A stretch of 62,151 nt of DNA from the NCBI GenBank assembly GCA_938022165.1, contig CALIEI010000054.1, positions 1 to 62,151 of the forward strand, in the 5' to 3' direction. The notes below the pieces were generated by a model, which saw nothing but the letters and a program-made list of their open reading frames with translations, was not told the DNA's origin and ran no database searches. The translations under genes were made by a program, and so were the position numbers. Positions 49,401 through 57,134 of the stretch are shown one piece after another; position 1 is the first letter of the stretch, and each line of letters begins with the position of its first letter. The stretch is from an uncultured Saprospiraceae bacterium (GTDB lineage Bacteria > Bacteroidota > Bacteroidia > Chitinophagales > Saprospiraceae).

Positions 49401-51590
49401 TCGCAAACAATTACAGTGCTACATGTTTCCGACTTTATAGTTCAATTTCCTGCCGATGTTGATTTTGATAACTGTATGCTTGGGGATATTCCAGGTCCAA
49501 TCATTACTGAAGATGATTGTGAAATGGTTTCTATTTCAACGGAGGACAGAATATTTACTCAAGTGCCTGGTGCTTGCTACCAGATCGAAAGAACGTATAC
49601 TGTAGTTAATAACTGTATAGTAGATGATCCATCTGCGGGTGAATTTACAGATTTGGGTATACCATTACCTATTCCTAATACATTTAGAGATGATGATGGC
49701 TATTTCCAGTTTACACAGATTATTACTGTTAATGATGGCACTGCGCCTTCTATTAGTTTCATTGCACCTTTCCCATGTGATTTTACAGATGGATGCGAAG
49801 GGGAAGCCATATTGACTGCTACAACTGAAGATGATTGCGCTGACCTTGCTGATGTTTCCTTGAGTTTCGAGATCGATGCATTTGGCGACGGGACGGTAGA
49901 TATCACAGGAAGTGGTGATGATGCAACAGGAACATACCCATACGGTGATCATTTGATTACTTGGATTGCTACAGATGGTTGTGGAAATGTAACTGTTGAG
50001 GAGTATAGCTTTTCTCTTGAAGATTGTAAGAACCCAACTCCAGTAGGACAAGGTGTAACCACAGTAGTAATGAACAATGGTGAGTGTGTGTCTATTTGGG
50101 CAAATGATCTTCTTGAATATGCTGAAGATAATTGCACAGAAAGAACAATTGAAGAATGGGATGACAACGCTATGGTCAGAAGAGAAGGTAGTAATGGTCC
50201 TTTAAGTACTTCTATAGAACTTTGTTGTGAAGATATTGTAGATGGTGCTGTCAATGTTGAAGTATGGGTAGAAGATGAAGCAGGAAATGCTGATTTTATC
50301 ATTGTTGCTGTTGTTGTTCAAGATAACGGAAGTAACTGTCCTACAATGGGAACTCAATCTGCTCAATTGATAGGATCAACTTTTACTGACAATGGAAAAG
50401 CAGTAAAAGAAGTCATCGTTGAAATAAACGGTGCTGAAATGGGAATAACAAACCAACAAGGTGTATTCCAATTGGCTTTGGGGCTAGATGAAATGTATCG
50501 TGTAGAACCAACTAAAGATGGTGACGATCCCGTATCCATCAGTACATTTGATTTAGTCATTTTGGCTCAACATGTTTTACAGGTAAATCTAATAGATAAT
50601 CCTTATAGACTATTAGCTGGCGATGTTACTCAAAATGGAGTTATCGATATTTTTGACATGATCGAAATACGGCAGCTCATATTATTCCAATTAGAAGAGT
50701 TTAGTAATGTGGATTCATGGATTTTTGTACCTGCGGATTACGAATTCCAAAATCCTAATTCTCCATTTAGTGAAGATGTTCCGACCTTTATGGATATTGA
50801 CTTTACGGAGGATTACAATTCAGCAGATTTTATAGGAATAAAAATGGGAGATATGGATGGGTCCTTTGAGAATGCGCAATCTACAAGTGTTGATGAAAGA
50901 GGAGTTCCTAAAAAGTTAATTTTTGAAGCGACAGATAAGTTGTTGGAAAAGGGTGAACAAATTGAGCTTGAATTGTTAGCTAAAGATTTCGATCAAATTC
51001 TTGGATTTCAATATACGCTTGATTTTGATCCAAGTGCTTTAGCCATTGTTAATGAAAAACCAGGTAGCTTGGATGTATCAAAAGCAAATTTTGGAAATAG
51101 CTTCCTTGACCAAGGAAAGCAGATGTTTTCATATCATAATAATAAGCCCGTTACTTTTGAAGATGGAGAAGTTCTATATTCTATTACGCTTAGTGCCTTG
51201 GAAGATGTGATGTTAAGTGAAGTACTACAATTGAGTAGTTCATTCACAAAAGCTGAAGCTTATAATAGCAAGGAAGAAAAACTTGATCTCAGTTTAGTGT
51301 TTACGGATCGATTCGATCAACAGCTGGGTACCTTTAAATTATATCAGAATAAGCCTAATCCATTTAGGGACGATACGATTATAGAATTTGATTTGCCGAA
51401 CTCAGACTATGCGACGATGACTGTATTTGACGTTAGTGGAAGAGTAGTATATAGGGTATCTGATTATTTTGAATCGGGTGTCAACCAAATTGTAATCAAT
51501 AAATCGCAAATTGGTCAAATCGGACTGTTGTATTACTCATTGCAATCAGGAGCGTTTACTGCTCAGAAGAAGATGATTTTAATTGAATAG
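43434..51590 (+). CDS. Giant T9SS type A secreted multidomain protein
   Basis: About 2718 residues. Start at ATG 43434 or 43449; a TTG at 43416 is less likely. Signal peptide around RFIYLALSFFLLTHSLQLFA. Two Ig-like repeats (about 330-480), two lamin-tail domains (about 580-700 and 720-835, FDFCDEFITLTNGGTAPLDI-type), Met-rich early region, CUB/P-like segments (about 960-1160), a proprotein-convertase P-domain (about 1405-1580, VTVDIEHDDIEDLTIILVAP), HYR/Ig-like Cys-rich domains (about 1600-2270), a dockerin-like segment (about 2371-2430, GDVTQNGVIDIFDMIEIRQL), a cohesin-like domain (about 2498-2628), and a type A sorting domain (YQNKPNPFRDDTIIEF, VFDVSGRVVY). Probably cell-surface or released. 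A terminator follows. Confidence 0.88.
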   Translation: MEKTIMNKPTRFIYLALSFFLLTHSLQLFADNFDSATNGLSAPATPASPMVMDITVCDGESTEITPVAGMGAGTGGGTSIIFSETFDTDGEGVAGACTGAATSTCATNVAPANGQWSITGDVSGFTATSDFAITSGGMLEFQDTDTEVCFTTSMIDISACTTSDFMVGISEAGTMESTDYVDVNFIVDGVSSMVPNWMGLGDGMHTLIDDFTATTVSQTGIVGNTLVIEICVMNNSGAESHFLDNIMVGCDAAGTGAVTFKYYDMDPATGATPIAGPTTDPFDPMTAAGEMDMIWVTACEGTCESAASKVTVIVNEIPMAPMAMGGTFCDGDMIADVVPTGEAGALFSYYSDAGLMTLIQTGATYTPMGTIGVETIYITQTINGCESDAVEVNIEVLPTPAAPTAESVTFCLGEPVEDIEAVGEPGAIFTYYSDAALTALIQTGANYTPMGNPGTETVFVTQTVGGCESAATQVDITIAGFENITVEPTCNVDVLDYCLDITFDFVGPGPSNMYEVVVNGILFGPFAYGTTGSEAITICDPVNFIGDEQTGLAVEVADLDRGNLTEGITQTGGGASNLEGCIEISAVLAAQNADNNGDGLVDFCDEFITLTNGGTAPLDISGYTISDAVAVRHIFTTVTLINPGQTITLFNSDLNQVANCAGSGIWNNGGDDIILNDAIGGLVDMETYGGSTAGVQEDFEVIGCGQGMTTGTGPSSCLQINSVMANQNADNDGDGAIDFCDEFITITNPGNMPLDISGYMISDAATLRHIFPTTTILAPGQVLTIFNSDLSEVANCAGAGVWNNGGDDIIIVDALGAPVDSETYGGSQSGVEFAFAIDPCPVGMIMDNGVCSGLTEFDEPNCCPEIEISSFMAMSICAGSCPAPGSGLMVTGECGNIPSASETKWYSDPAGMFLVFEGDVFDPISEGVLDNSTPGQFKFYAQVSCDFCLSELTPVTVDIFDCDPPNDACGGCTYIVQLYDTGFNGWEGASFTVSVNEGPDVEYKVTASDCGFLSFPIDIIDGGTIDFAYWEGSNSQEDAYKILDGLGNVVASEGIAFTGNNIVGSVDNRVDVICPMCCTDATEPFEFVFTAGTDAFEKSWEIRDNNGVRVAFANAGTYSGLFNGQSDSQTLFLDPCEEYTITTFAARNNGWEGGTYTLLSSNADRGVQVAPNTYQVAAGPMTFTEELSSTFTLPCSMECPDEETILADDLDNCLLNAHTAMEIEAPICYPNNCHFSPEPSLTVCYPSAIGGLVEGPLGTTSASLPVGSNTLIYKATYSDGQIIKCTTQVHVISEVNPQLACNDFVILPLIDDNDDCETVITADMILEDPDPCNAQYLIELTDPNGNDLGNVISNVNAGQVLDYSITQIGTGLSALCEGQILVEDKAAPNISCVDYVINCNHPNALDETYTHTETFEVDAAELPGNIAGGTVSNPSELILPILDVGCGPFGEIIQDINVTVDIEHDDIEDLTIILVAPDGTTVTLLERRTCNNQFSRNIDVTFDSEASSPVFSGCNPGIPGLSGTFQPAQPLNILYNRFYSDLEGDWQLIVRDDDEQNVAIGLGEVLSASIELTAGFPFPYAASDCNLTSVNLINEIFVDTNCDQSGGLGTNIVRVWQATDAAGNVSECTQNVGLRAPNISDVTIPDDIVLACGDVPTSPDELSLDDSGIPFFECFEIEESDLNNCDIILTYEDEFFESCGDGYKLFRTWNILNWCAGTSMDVVQTIFVLDEIGPEIAQSNIIISADETCSADVDLVDLQITDACSAIENVTATYLVGASLQIVDLGAGEIIEGLLLGNTTVTISATDECGNTSEEEVIIAVVDNVVPTASCNDGLNITLSNDGIGELTAANFDEGSNDNCSDVSLLIRSLGCEGGTFSQTAEFSCCDIGTVIVELLVTDAAGNTNICWSEVLIEDATAPVISCEADLTITCEDEANAESLFQAPVATDNCNVDIEASEIVTVDLPNCGQLLTRTWTASDASDKSDDATCSQTITVLHVSDFIVQFPADVDFDNCMLGDIPGPIITEDDCEMVSISTEDRIFTQVPGACYQIERTYTVVNNCIVDDPSAGEFTDLGIPLPIPNTFRDDDGYFQFTQIITVNDGTAPSISFIAPFPCDFTDGCEGEAILTATTEDDCADLADVSLSFEIDAFGDGTVDITGSGDDATGTYPYGDHLITWIATDGCGNVTVEEYSFSLEDCKNPTPVGQGVTTVVMNNGECVSIWANDLLEYAEDNCTERTIEEWDDNAMVRREGSNGPLSTSIELCCEDIVDGAVNVEVWVEDEAGNADFIIVAVVVQDNGSNCPTMGTQSAQLIGSTFTDNGKAVKEVIVEINGAEMGITNQQGVFQLALGLDEMYRVEPTKDGDDPVSISTFDLVILAQHVLQVNLIDNPYRLLAGDVTQNGVIDIFDMIEIRQLILFQLEEFSNVDSWIFVPADYEFQNPNSPFSEDVPTFMDIDFTEDYNSADFIGIKMGDMDGSFENAQSTSVDERGVPKKLIFEATDKLLEKGEQIELELLAKDFDQILGFQYTLDFDPSALAIVNEKPGSLDVSKANFGNSFLDQGKQMFSYHNNKPVTFEDGEVLYSITLSALEDVMLSEVLQLSSSFTKAEAYNSKEEKLDLSLVFTDRFDQQLGTFKLYQNKPNPFRDDTIIEFDLPNSDYATMTVFDVSGRVVYRVSDYFESGVNQIVINKSQIGQIGLLYYSLQSGAFTAQKKMILIE

Positions 51591-51642
51591 TCGAAGTAGG
51601 CTCAAAATTTAACATATATAAATACCAATAGATACCAACGAA

Positions 51643-51684
51643 AATGCCTTTTAGCACGTCTTTAGTGTTAAGAGGCATTTTTTC
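51643..51684 (+). terminator. Intrinsic terminator after the type A giant gene
   Basis: Imperfect stem AATGCCTTTTAGCAC / GTGTTAAGAGGCATT with a GTCTTTA loop followed by a T-run, 53 bp after the stop. Confidence 0.8.
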
Positions 51685-51798
51685 TTTGAATTTAGGCAAT
51701 TTGACACGTTAAACTGTGTTAATATTATAGCTTATGGAAATAATTCTGGAATTTATGTCTATTTTTAGTCATATTTGAAAAAACACTAACCACACCCA

Positions 51799-52617
51799 AT
51801 GCTCAAGAAAAGATTAATTAAATCTTTAGGTCTGTTTTTTGCAATTATTTTGTGTACTACAATGGTAGCACAAGTTGAGAACGGGGCTGAAAATTATGTT
51901 TATACCCCACAATTTGGGAACTTCGATAAACTACAACAAAAAGGAGACATGTCTATCCAAATCGCTTCTGGTGGCCTTGTTAATATCCCTTTTCCAAGTG
52001 TTAGATTTTCGATTAGTCCAATTGATGGTTTTGGAGTTGGTCTGAATTATTTTACGTTCAGCAATTCAAATTCAAGATTTGATGTACAGACAACAAAATC
52101 TTATGTAGCTTCAGGTGAAGTCTTTTACTACGGGGAGTTTGATAATGAAAATGCAAAAGTATCTACTTCATATCGACTTGGTGCAGGCTACGGAGCCGGA
52201 GAAGTAAATAGAACATATAATTTAGATCAGGTAAGAGGAGAAACGAATCTTGGAATACAAAGATATATTTTGGAAGCAGGATTATTGATTGAATCAAAAA
52301 ATGTTGGATTTGGATTTGGCTTGAGACCTAAATACTACAACTTCAGCAATAATTTTGGATTCGGAGATGTGGATCTTGATGAGGTTAGAGCTTTAGATTA
52401 TTTAGTGAGAACAGCTCCAGTATTTTTGCTAGACCTCAATACAAGATTTGAGTTTGGAGGAGAGATCGGAAGGTTATTTTTCAGTTGGGACCAAACCTTA
52501 AATAATATTGAAGGTGAAAACGATTTTGTCCCAGGATATTTGAATAAAAGTTCAATCCATTTAGGATTTTATATACTTATTAATAAAGCGATTAACAATA
52601 AAAATAAAGAGAAATGA
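51799..52617 (+). CDS. Predicted outer-membrane beta-barrel protein
   Basis: 272 residues with a signal peptide ending MVAQ at about 25. The mature part alternates short polar and hydrophobic strands rich in Gly, Tyr and Phe (for example FGVGLNYFTFSN, YRLGAGYGAGEV, FGFGLRPKYYNF), as expected of a 10- to 12-stranded barrel, ending with a hydrophobic strand and a charged KNKEK tail. I do not recognise a named family. Its stop overlaps the start of the di-haem peroxidase gene by four bases (ATGA), so the two are co-translated and probably act together at the outer membrane. Confidence 0.7.
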   Translation: MLKKRLIKSLGLFFAIILCTTMVAQVENGAENYVYTPQFGNFDKLQQKGDMSIQIASGGLVNIPFPSVRFSISPIDGFGVGLNYFTFSNSNSRFDVQTTKSYVASGEVFYYGEFDNENAKVSTSYRLGAGYGAGEVNRTYNLDQVRGETNLGIQRYILEAGLLIESKNVGFGFGLRPKYYNFSNNFGFGDVDLDEVRALDYLVRTAPVFLLDLNTRFEFGGEIGRLFFSWDQTLNNIEGENDFVPGYLNKSSIHLGFYILINKAINNKNKEK

Positions 52618-53759
52618 AGAATGTAAAAATTTTAGTGCTTTTTTTAGCCATTGCAGCTACATTTAGTTCGTGTATTGATAACGATGAAAGCTTTGAGCAT
52701 AATCATTATAAAGACTTCGAATTGATGGAAAGAGTCCTTAATATTCCAAGCGAAGGGCCTGAAGATTATAATTTAGAATTTCCAGCATACTATGGTAGAA
52801 CGAGTTTCTTTGGAAAAGATGACGCTACTTTGGGTAGGGTTATGTTCTACGATACTAAATTGTCTGCTGATGGTACAGTATCATGTGCTTCTTGTCATAA
52901 ACAAGAGTTAGCATTTTCTGATGATAAGAAAGTGAGTGATGGTATCAATAATCAAGTTACTAATAGAAACTCATTAGCATTGGGTGCGGTGTTTAACTTT
53001 CAAGAGTATTACGGTCCAAACAGAGTTCCATTCTTCTGGGATAATTCAATCCAAACTGTAGAAGAACAAATTCCATTCACTTTTGCTGCTAAAAATGAAA
53101 TGGATATGTCTATGGCTCAGATAGTAGATGTTATGAATAGTAACGATTACTATAAGCCTTTGATCCGTGCTGCTAATGGTACAGATAAAATTACGGAGCA
53201 AGCTGCTATTAGAGCATTGGCTGAATTTGTAAATGCACTAGGTAGCTTTAATTCACCATTTGATCAGGCTCTTTCTAGAGAGGTGCCAAATGGTTTAGGA
53301 TTCGGAGTTCCGCCTGCAGTTACTTCTGACTTTAGAGATTTTAGTGCTACTGAAAATAGAGGGAAGAGAATCTATATGAATAGCTGTGCTTCTTGTCACG
53401 GTGAGGTTATGGGTGCTCCAAATGTAATGCAAGCAAACAATGGTCTTGAAATTACAGATGGTGACTTTGGAGTTCCAGGAACTCAAGGCGAATTTAAAGT
53501 TCCTTCTTTGAGAAACTTAAGTCTTACTTATCCTTACATGCATGATGGTCGTTTTGCTACTATTGAAGAAGTAATTGAGCACTATAGCACTGGACTTAAA
53601 AATCCTCAAAATATCCATCCTGAGCTTCAGGAAGATGGACAACCAAAGAAATTCAATTTCACAGATGATCAAAAATCTGATCTCTTGGCTTTCTTGAAAA
53701 CATTGGATGACGAAGAAATACTTACGGATGTAAGATTTAGTGATCCGTTTAAGCGATAG
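52614..53759 (+). CDS. Di-haem cytochrome c peroxidase family lipoprotein
   Basis: 381 residues. Lipoprotein signal MKNVKILVLFLAIAATFSSC (Cys 20). Two c-type haem sites: C91-A-S-C94-H95 (SCASCHKQELAFSDD) and C258-A-S-C261-H262. Downstream comes the family's MHDGRFATIEEVIEHYSTG, which includes the distal ligand region, and a C-terminal LLAFLKTLDD. Members reduce hydrogen peroxide using periplasmic electrons, though MauG-like members oxidise proteins instead, and the conserved sites do not fully separate these roles. It is encoded in an operon with the barrel protein upstream. Confidence 0.93.
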   Translation: MKNVKILVLFLAIAATFSSCIDNDESFEHNHYKDFELMERVLNIPSEGPEDYNLEFPAYYGRTSFFGKDDATLGRVMFYDTKLSADGTVSCASCHKQELAFSDDKKVSDGINNQVTNRNSLALGAVFNFQEYYGPNRVPFFWDNSIQTVEEQIPFTFAAKNEMDMSMAQIVDVMNSNDYYKPLIRAANGTDKITEQAAIRALAEFVNALGSFNSPFDQALSREVPNGLGFGVPPAVTSDFRDFSATENRGKRIYMNSCASCHGEVMGAPNVMQANNGLEITDGDFGVPGTQGEFKVPSLRNLSLTYPYMHDGRFATIEEVIEHYSTGLKNPQNIHPELQEDGQPKKFNFTDDQKSDLLAFLKTLDDEEILTDVRFSDPFKR

Positions 53760-53781
53760 CATATATAGAATATTGCCTTAA

Positions 53782-53818
53782 AAGTGCTTGCTTCCTTGAT
53801 TGGGAGCAAGCATTTTTT
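53782..53818 (+). terminator. Intrinsic terminator after the peroxidase gene
   Basis: Stem GTGCTTGCTTCC / GGAGCAAGCAT around TTGATTG, followed by six T. Confidence 0.83.
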
Positions 53819-53887
53819 GTTTTAGAGCATGATGAAGCATAAATTTTCTATCTTATTGAATGATTTTACATTTCACACCGAAGTAAC

Positions 53888-55063
53888 ATGAGTTTTATTC
53901 TTGGGATTTTAGTTGCAATACTAGGCTTACTGTTAGTAGTGGTGATAAAGCTATCAACCACATTCTTTCATGAACTAGGACACGCTTTTCCTGCGCTCCT
54001 GTTTACGGAGAAATCTGTTACAGTGTATATCGGTTCCTACGGTGATATATCGAACACGAAATATTTTGAGTTTGGAAGGCTAAAAATTTATTTCAAGCTG
54101 AATATAATGGATTGGAAAATCGGGATGTGCAGACACGAAGAGCATGCTTCGCATAATTGGAAAACGGCTCTGATCATTTTAGGAGGCCCGATAGCTAGTT
54201 TGATTATTTCCTTGCCCTTGTTCTTTTATTTAAAATCTATAGAGCAACATACCTTTTTGTTTTTTCTGTGCATTGTTTTTATTGCAGCGGCAGTATATGA
54301 TTTGTTTATCAATCTGTGGCCTTTTGGAGGTGGTTTTGTTATGCATGATGGTTCGATAGCTTTTAGTGATGGTGTCGCTTTATCTATGCTCTATTCTAGG
54401 AGTAGACTCTCTAAGGAATTTTTTGAATTAGAAAAGCTACATCAAGCCAAAGACTATACGGCTCTTATTGAGAGTGGGAAAGAGGCTATAGATATTCCGG
54501 TCAAAGGTCGCTTCGCTTATGATTTTGTTATTGCTGGATATACTGAATTGAAAGAATACCAATCTGCTCTAGACACCTATGCTTCACTCAAACACCAAGT
54601 AAAACTAGTCGATAGTGATTACTTTGAAATCGGTAAGCTCTATAAAGCTGCCAACAATTATCAAGAAGCTTTAAAGTATTTTATACACTACAAGTACAAA
54701 CATTTTGGTGATATAAATCTCCTAGAAGAGCTTGGAGAATTGTACCTCGATATGGGCGATGAGGATAAAGGCTTAGAGACAGCCAACATTTTACTGGGTA
54801 TAGATAGCAATCACTTTAAAGGACGTCTATTGAAGAGTAGAGCTTTGACAATATTTGAAGAGTTTCCTTCGGCTATTGAAGAAGCAGATTATGCTGCATC
54901 CTTAAACCCAGAGGATCCATCTGTTTATTATCAATACGGCTTGATTTATGAAAAACTGAATAGGCCTAAATTGACTCTTGAAAATTTTCAGAAAGCAAAA
55001 GCACTTGGCTGTGAAGTTCATGGATTAGATTATAAGATCGAAATTGCGGAAAGTAGAATTTAA
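53888..55063 (+). CDS. M50-like membrane metalloprotease fused to a TPR domain
   Basis: 391 residues. Residues 1-22 are a membrane helix leading into the zinc motif H28-E-L-G-H32 (FFHELGHAFPALLF). Two more hydrophobic segments (about 97-117 and 123-143) are followed by NLWPFGGGFVMHDG, which replaces the NPDG-type third ligand motif of site-2 proteases and keeps HDG. From about 185 to the end come six TPR-like repeats (YQSALDTYASLKHQV, ANNYQEALKYFIHY, NPEDPSVYYQYGLIYEKL). The zinc motif supports peptidase activity, but the altered third motif leaves this open. It stands alone after the peroxidase terminator. Confidence 0.75.
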   Translation: MSFILGILVAILGLLLVVVIKLSTTFFHELGHAFPALLFTEKSVTVYIGSYGDISNTKYFEFGRLKIYFKLNIMDWKIGMCRHEEHASHNWKTALIILGGPIASLIISLPLFFYLKSIEQHTFLFFLCIVFIAAAVYDLFINLWPFGGGFVMHDGSIAFSDGVALSMLYSRSRLSKEFFELEKLHQAKDYTALIESGKEAIDIPVKGRFAYDFVIAGYTELKEYQSALDTYASLKHQVKLVDSDYFEIGKLYKAANNYQEALKYFIHYKYKHFGDINLLEELGELYLDMGDEDKGLETANILLGIDSNHFKGRLLKSRALTIFEEFPSAIEEADYAASLNPEDPSVYYQYGLIYEKLNRPKLTLENFQKAKALGCEVHGLDYKIEIAESRI

Positions 55064-55259
55064 CTAAGACAAATAAACTAAGGATGACTTAGGTGACTTG
55101 TGCACGATATATTGGCTTAGGTTTTCTTAGGTGGTTTTCTGAATCAGCTTTGCCTTTCACCTTACATATTCATTCCTATAAATTCAGTTGTTGAGAAGTT
55201 TTCCCTATTGGAATGTTACATTTCAGCAAGTCTGCGTTATACTATTATAAATAACTCAA

Positions 55260-56015
55260 ATGAAAACGCAGATCAACCTTTTATTAATCCTAGTCATTCT
55301 ACTATTTGTACCTGAATTATCCGCCCAAATGGATACCATCTACAACATTGGTTTGGATAGAAATCGCTTCACCTTAGAAGAATTAAACCAGCATATCGAA
55401 GAACGCCGAGCAAACATTACGGAGGAGGATGGGCTAGTACTTCGTTTTGAAATTAATAATGAAGTTGTAGAAAATGATACACTAGTAAAGTATGGGGTAA
55501 TGCATTATATCGGATTGTCTATCCTAGATGATGAAGATAAAGCGAATATCAGATTGAATAATAAATTACCAAGTTTTGAATTTGTTGACTTAGAGGGTAA
55601 GACTTTGCACTCTGATGAACTCATTGGAAAAGTAGTACTCATCAATTTTTGGTTTACAAGGTGCGCTCCATGCATCGAAGAAATGCCTTACTTGGATCAG
55701 CTCAAAGAAGCTTATGAAAAAGATGGCGTTGTGTTTATTTCCATGGCACCCGAAGAGTCACCGCAAATAAAGTCTTTTTTGAAGAGACATGATTTTTCAT
55801 ATAGGCATATTCCAGACGCTGATGCGTTTTTGAAAAAATTTGGGGTAGGATTTCCCAAGAATATATTGGTTGATAAAGAAGGTATGATAAGATACATTGA
55901 TTCCGGTATCATGGGTGTAGTGGCTACCGTTGATGATAGTGGTAGAATTAATGAGAATTATGAGTTGGAATGGGATGCTTTAAGATCAAAGATGGAGTTG
56001 CTTATTTCACAATAA
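55260..56015 (+). CDS. Exported TlpA-like thioredoxin-fold protein
   Basis: 251 residues. Signal peptide MKTQINLLLILVILLFVPEL ending SAQ at 23. A poorly conserved N-terminal part (about 24-98) precedes a redoxin domain: LPSFEFVDLEGKTL, GKVVLINFWFTRCAPCIEEM with C135-A-P-C138, VFISMAPEE, and the cis-Pro loop VGFPKNILVDKEG. It is expected to reduce disulfides in the periplasm, in a way related to TlpA/ResA. The next gene starts 14 bp after the stop and is probably in the same operon. Confidence 0.87.
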   Translation: MKTQINLLLILVILLFVPELSAQMDTIYNIGLDRNRFTLEELNQHIEERRANITEEDGLVLRFEINNEVVENDTLVKYGVMHYIGLSILDDEDKANIRLNNKLPSFEFVDLEGKTLHSDELIGKVVLINFWFTRCAPCIEEMPYLDQLKEAYEKDGVVFISMAPEESPQIKSFLKRHDFSYRHIPDADAFLKKFGVGFPKNILVDKEGMIRYIDSGIMGVVATVDDSGRINENYELEWDALRSKMELLISQ

Positions 56016-56029
56016 TTAAAATACTCAAA

Positions 56030-56974
56030 ATGTCAGCTAATCAATCTATAAACAAAAAAATGAAACAGTCGATTCTTGTTTTAATTATAGGATTTTTATT
56101 TTTTGCAAATCTTAATGGACAACAATTTGAAAAATCAAAAGCAGATAGTCTGCGAGATGAGGGAAATATAAAGTTGGCTGTCCAAGAATATTCTAAACTT
56201 TACCAGCAAGATTCAACAAATAGAAACAATACCTACAACTATGCTCGTGCATTAGCATTAGATAGGCAAATTGATACTGCGTTTTATTATCTTAATATAG
56301 CCACTGCAAAGGACACCTCTGTTCAAACATTAAATGACCCTGATTTTTATTTTTTGATTGAAGATGATAGATGGGCGGGGCTCCAAAATAACTTGGTAGA
56401 ACGAGTAGAAGCCAAGTTTGGCAAGTACAAAAATATAGAGTTGTCAAAAGAGCTTTGGACCATGGGAATTAAAGATCAAGCTTTTTATTATCATTTAGAT
56501 GTAGTCAATAATACTGTTGGTAGAGAATCCCCAATAAACGCAGCAATTTGGGAATTAAAAAAGAAAATAAATAATCAAAATTTGAATAGGTTAGTGGAAA
56601 TAATAGATACACATGGATGGCCAAAAAAATCTGTTGTTGAAGGAAGCGCTGCAAGTTCAGTTTTTCTGATTATTCAACATGCTGGAATTGAAACCCAAAA
56701 AAAATATCTTCCACTAATGACGGAAGCGGCTAATAATGGAGAAGCAGAATGGAGTTCTTTGGCCTTGCTAATAGATAGGGTGAATTTACGAGAGGGTAAG
56801 GAGCAAAAATATGGTTCACAAATATATCGAAATAAAGATGGTTCATTCTATGTGAAGGATTTACAAGAACCAGAATATGTAAATCAAAGAAGAAAGGAAG
56901 TTGGACTTGGACCTATAGAAGAGTACGTACAGAGATTTGGAATAGAATGGACTATTGAACAGAAGGAGAAGTAA
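56030..56974 (+). CDS. DUF6624 exported protein
   Basis: About 314 residues from ATG 56030; ATG 56060 (MKQSILVLIIGFLFFANLNG) is equally possible and gives a tighter signal peptide. Residues about 35-110 form TPR-like helices (GNIKLAVQEYSKLYQQDSTN). The C-terminal half is a DUF6624 domain: LVEIIDTHGWPKKSVVEGSA, FLIIQHAGIETQKKYLP, LALLIDRVNLREGKEQKYGS and QEPEYVNQRRKEVGLGPIEE. Function unknown. It follows the TlpA-like gene by 14 bp. Confidence 0.78.
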   Translation: MSANQSINKKMKQSILVLIIGFLFFANLNGQQFEKSKADSLRDEGNIKLAVQEYSKLYQQDSTNRNNTYNYARALALDRQIDTAFYYLNIATAKDTSVQTLNDPDFYFLIEDDRWAGLQNNLVERVEAKFGKYKNIELSKELWTMGIKDQAFYYHLDVVNNTVGRESPINAAIWELKKKINNQNLNRLVEIIDTHGWPKKSVVEGSAASSVFLIIQHAGIETQKKYLPLMTEAANNGEAEWSSLALLIDRVNLREGKEQKYGSQIYRNKDGSFYVKDLQEPEYVNQRRKEVGLGPIEEYVQRFGIEWTIEQKEK

Positions 56975-57134
56975 AAAAGGCTTAGAGAATAACGTTTAGT
57001 TGTGATACAATTTTCTTTGCAACTTTGCAACAGTTAAATCTCTTAACTTAGGAAGTTTGCAAAAAGTTTAATTTGTTTATAATTTACGTTTTGCATATAT
57101 TTAAATTTTAAATTATCCAAAATTAAAATCATAA

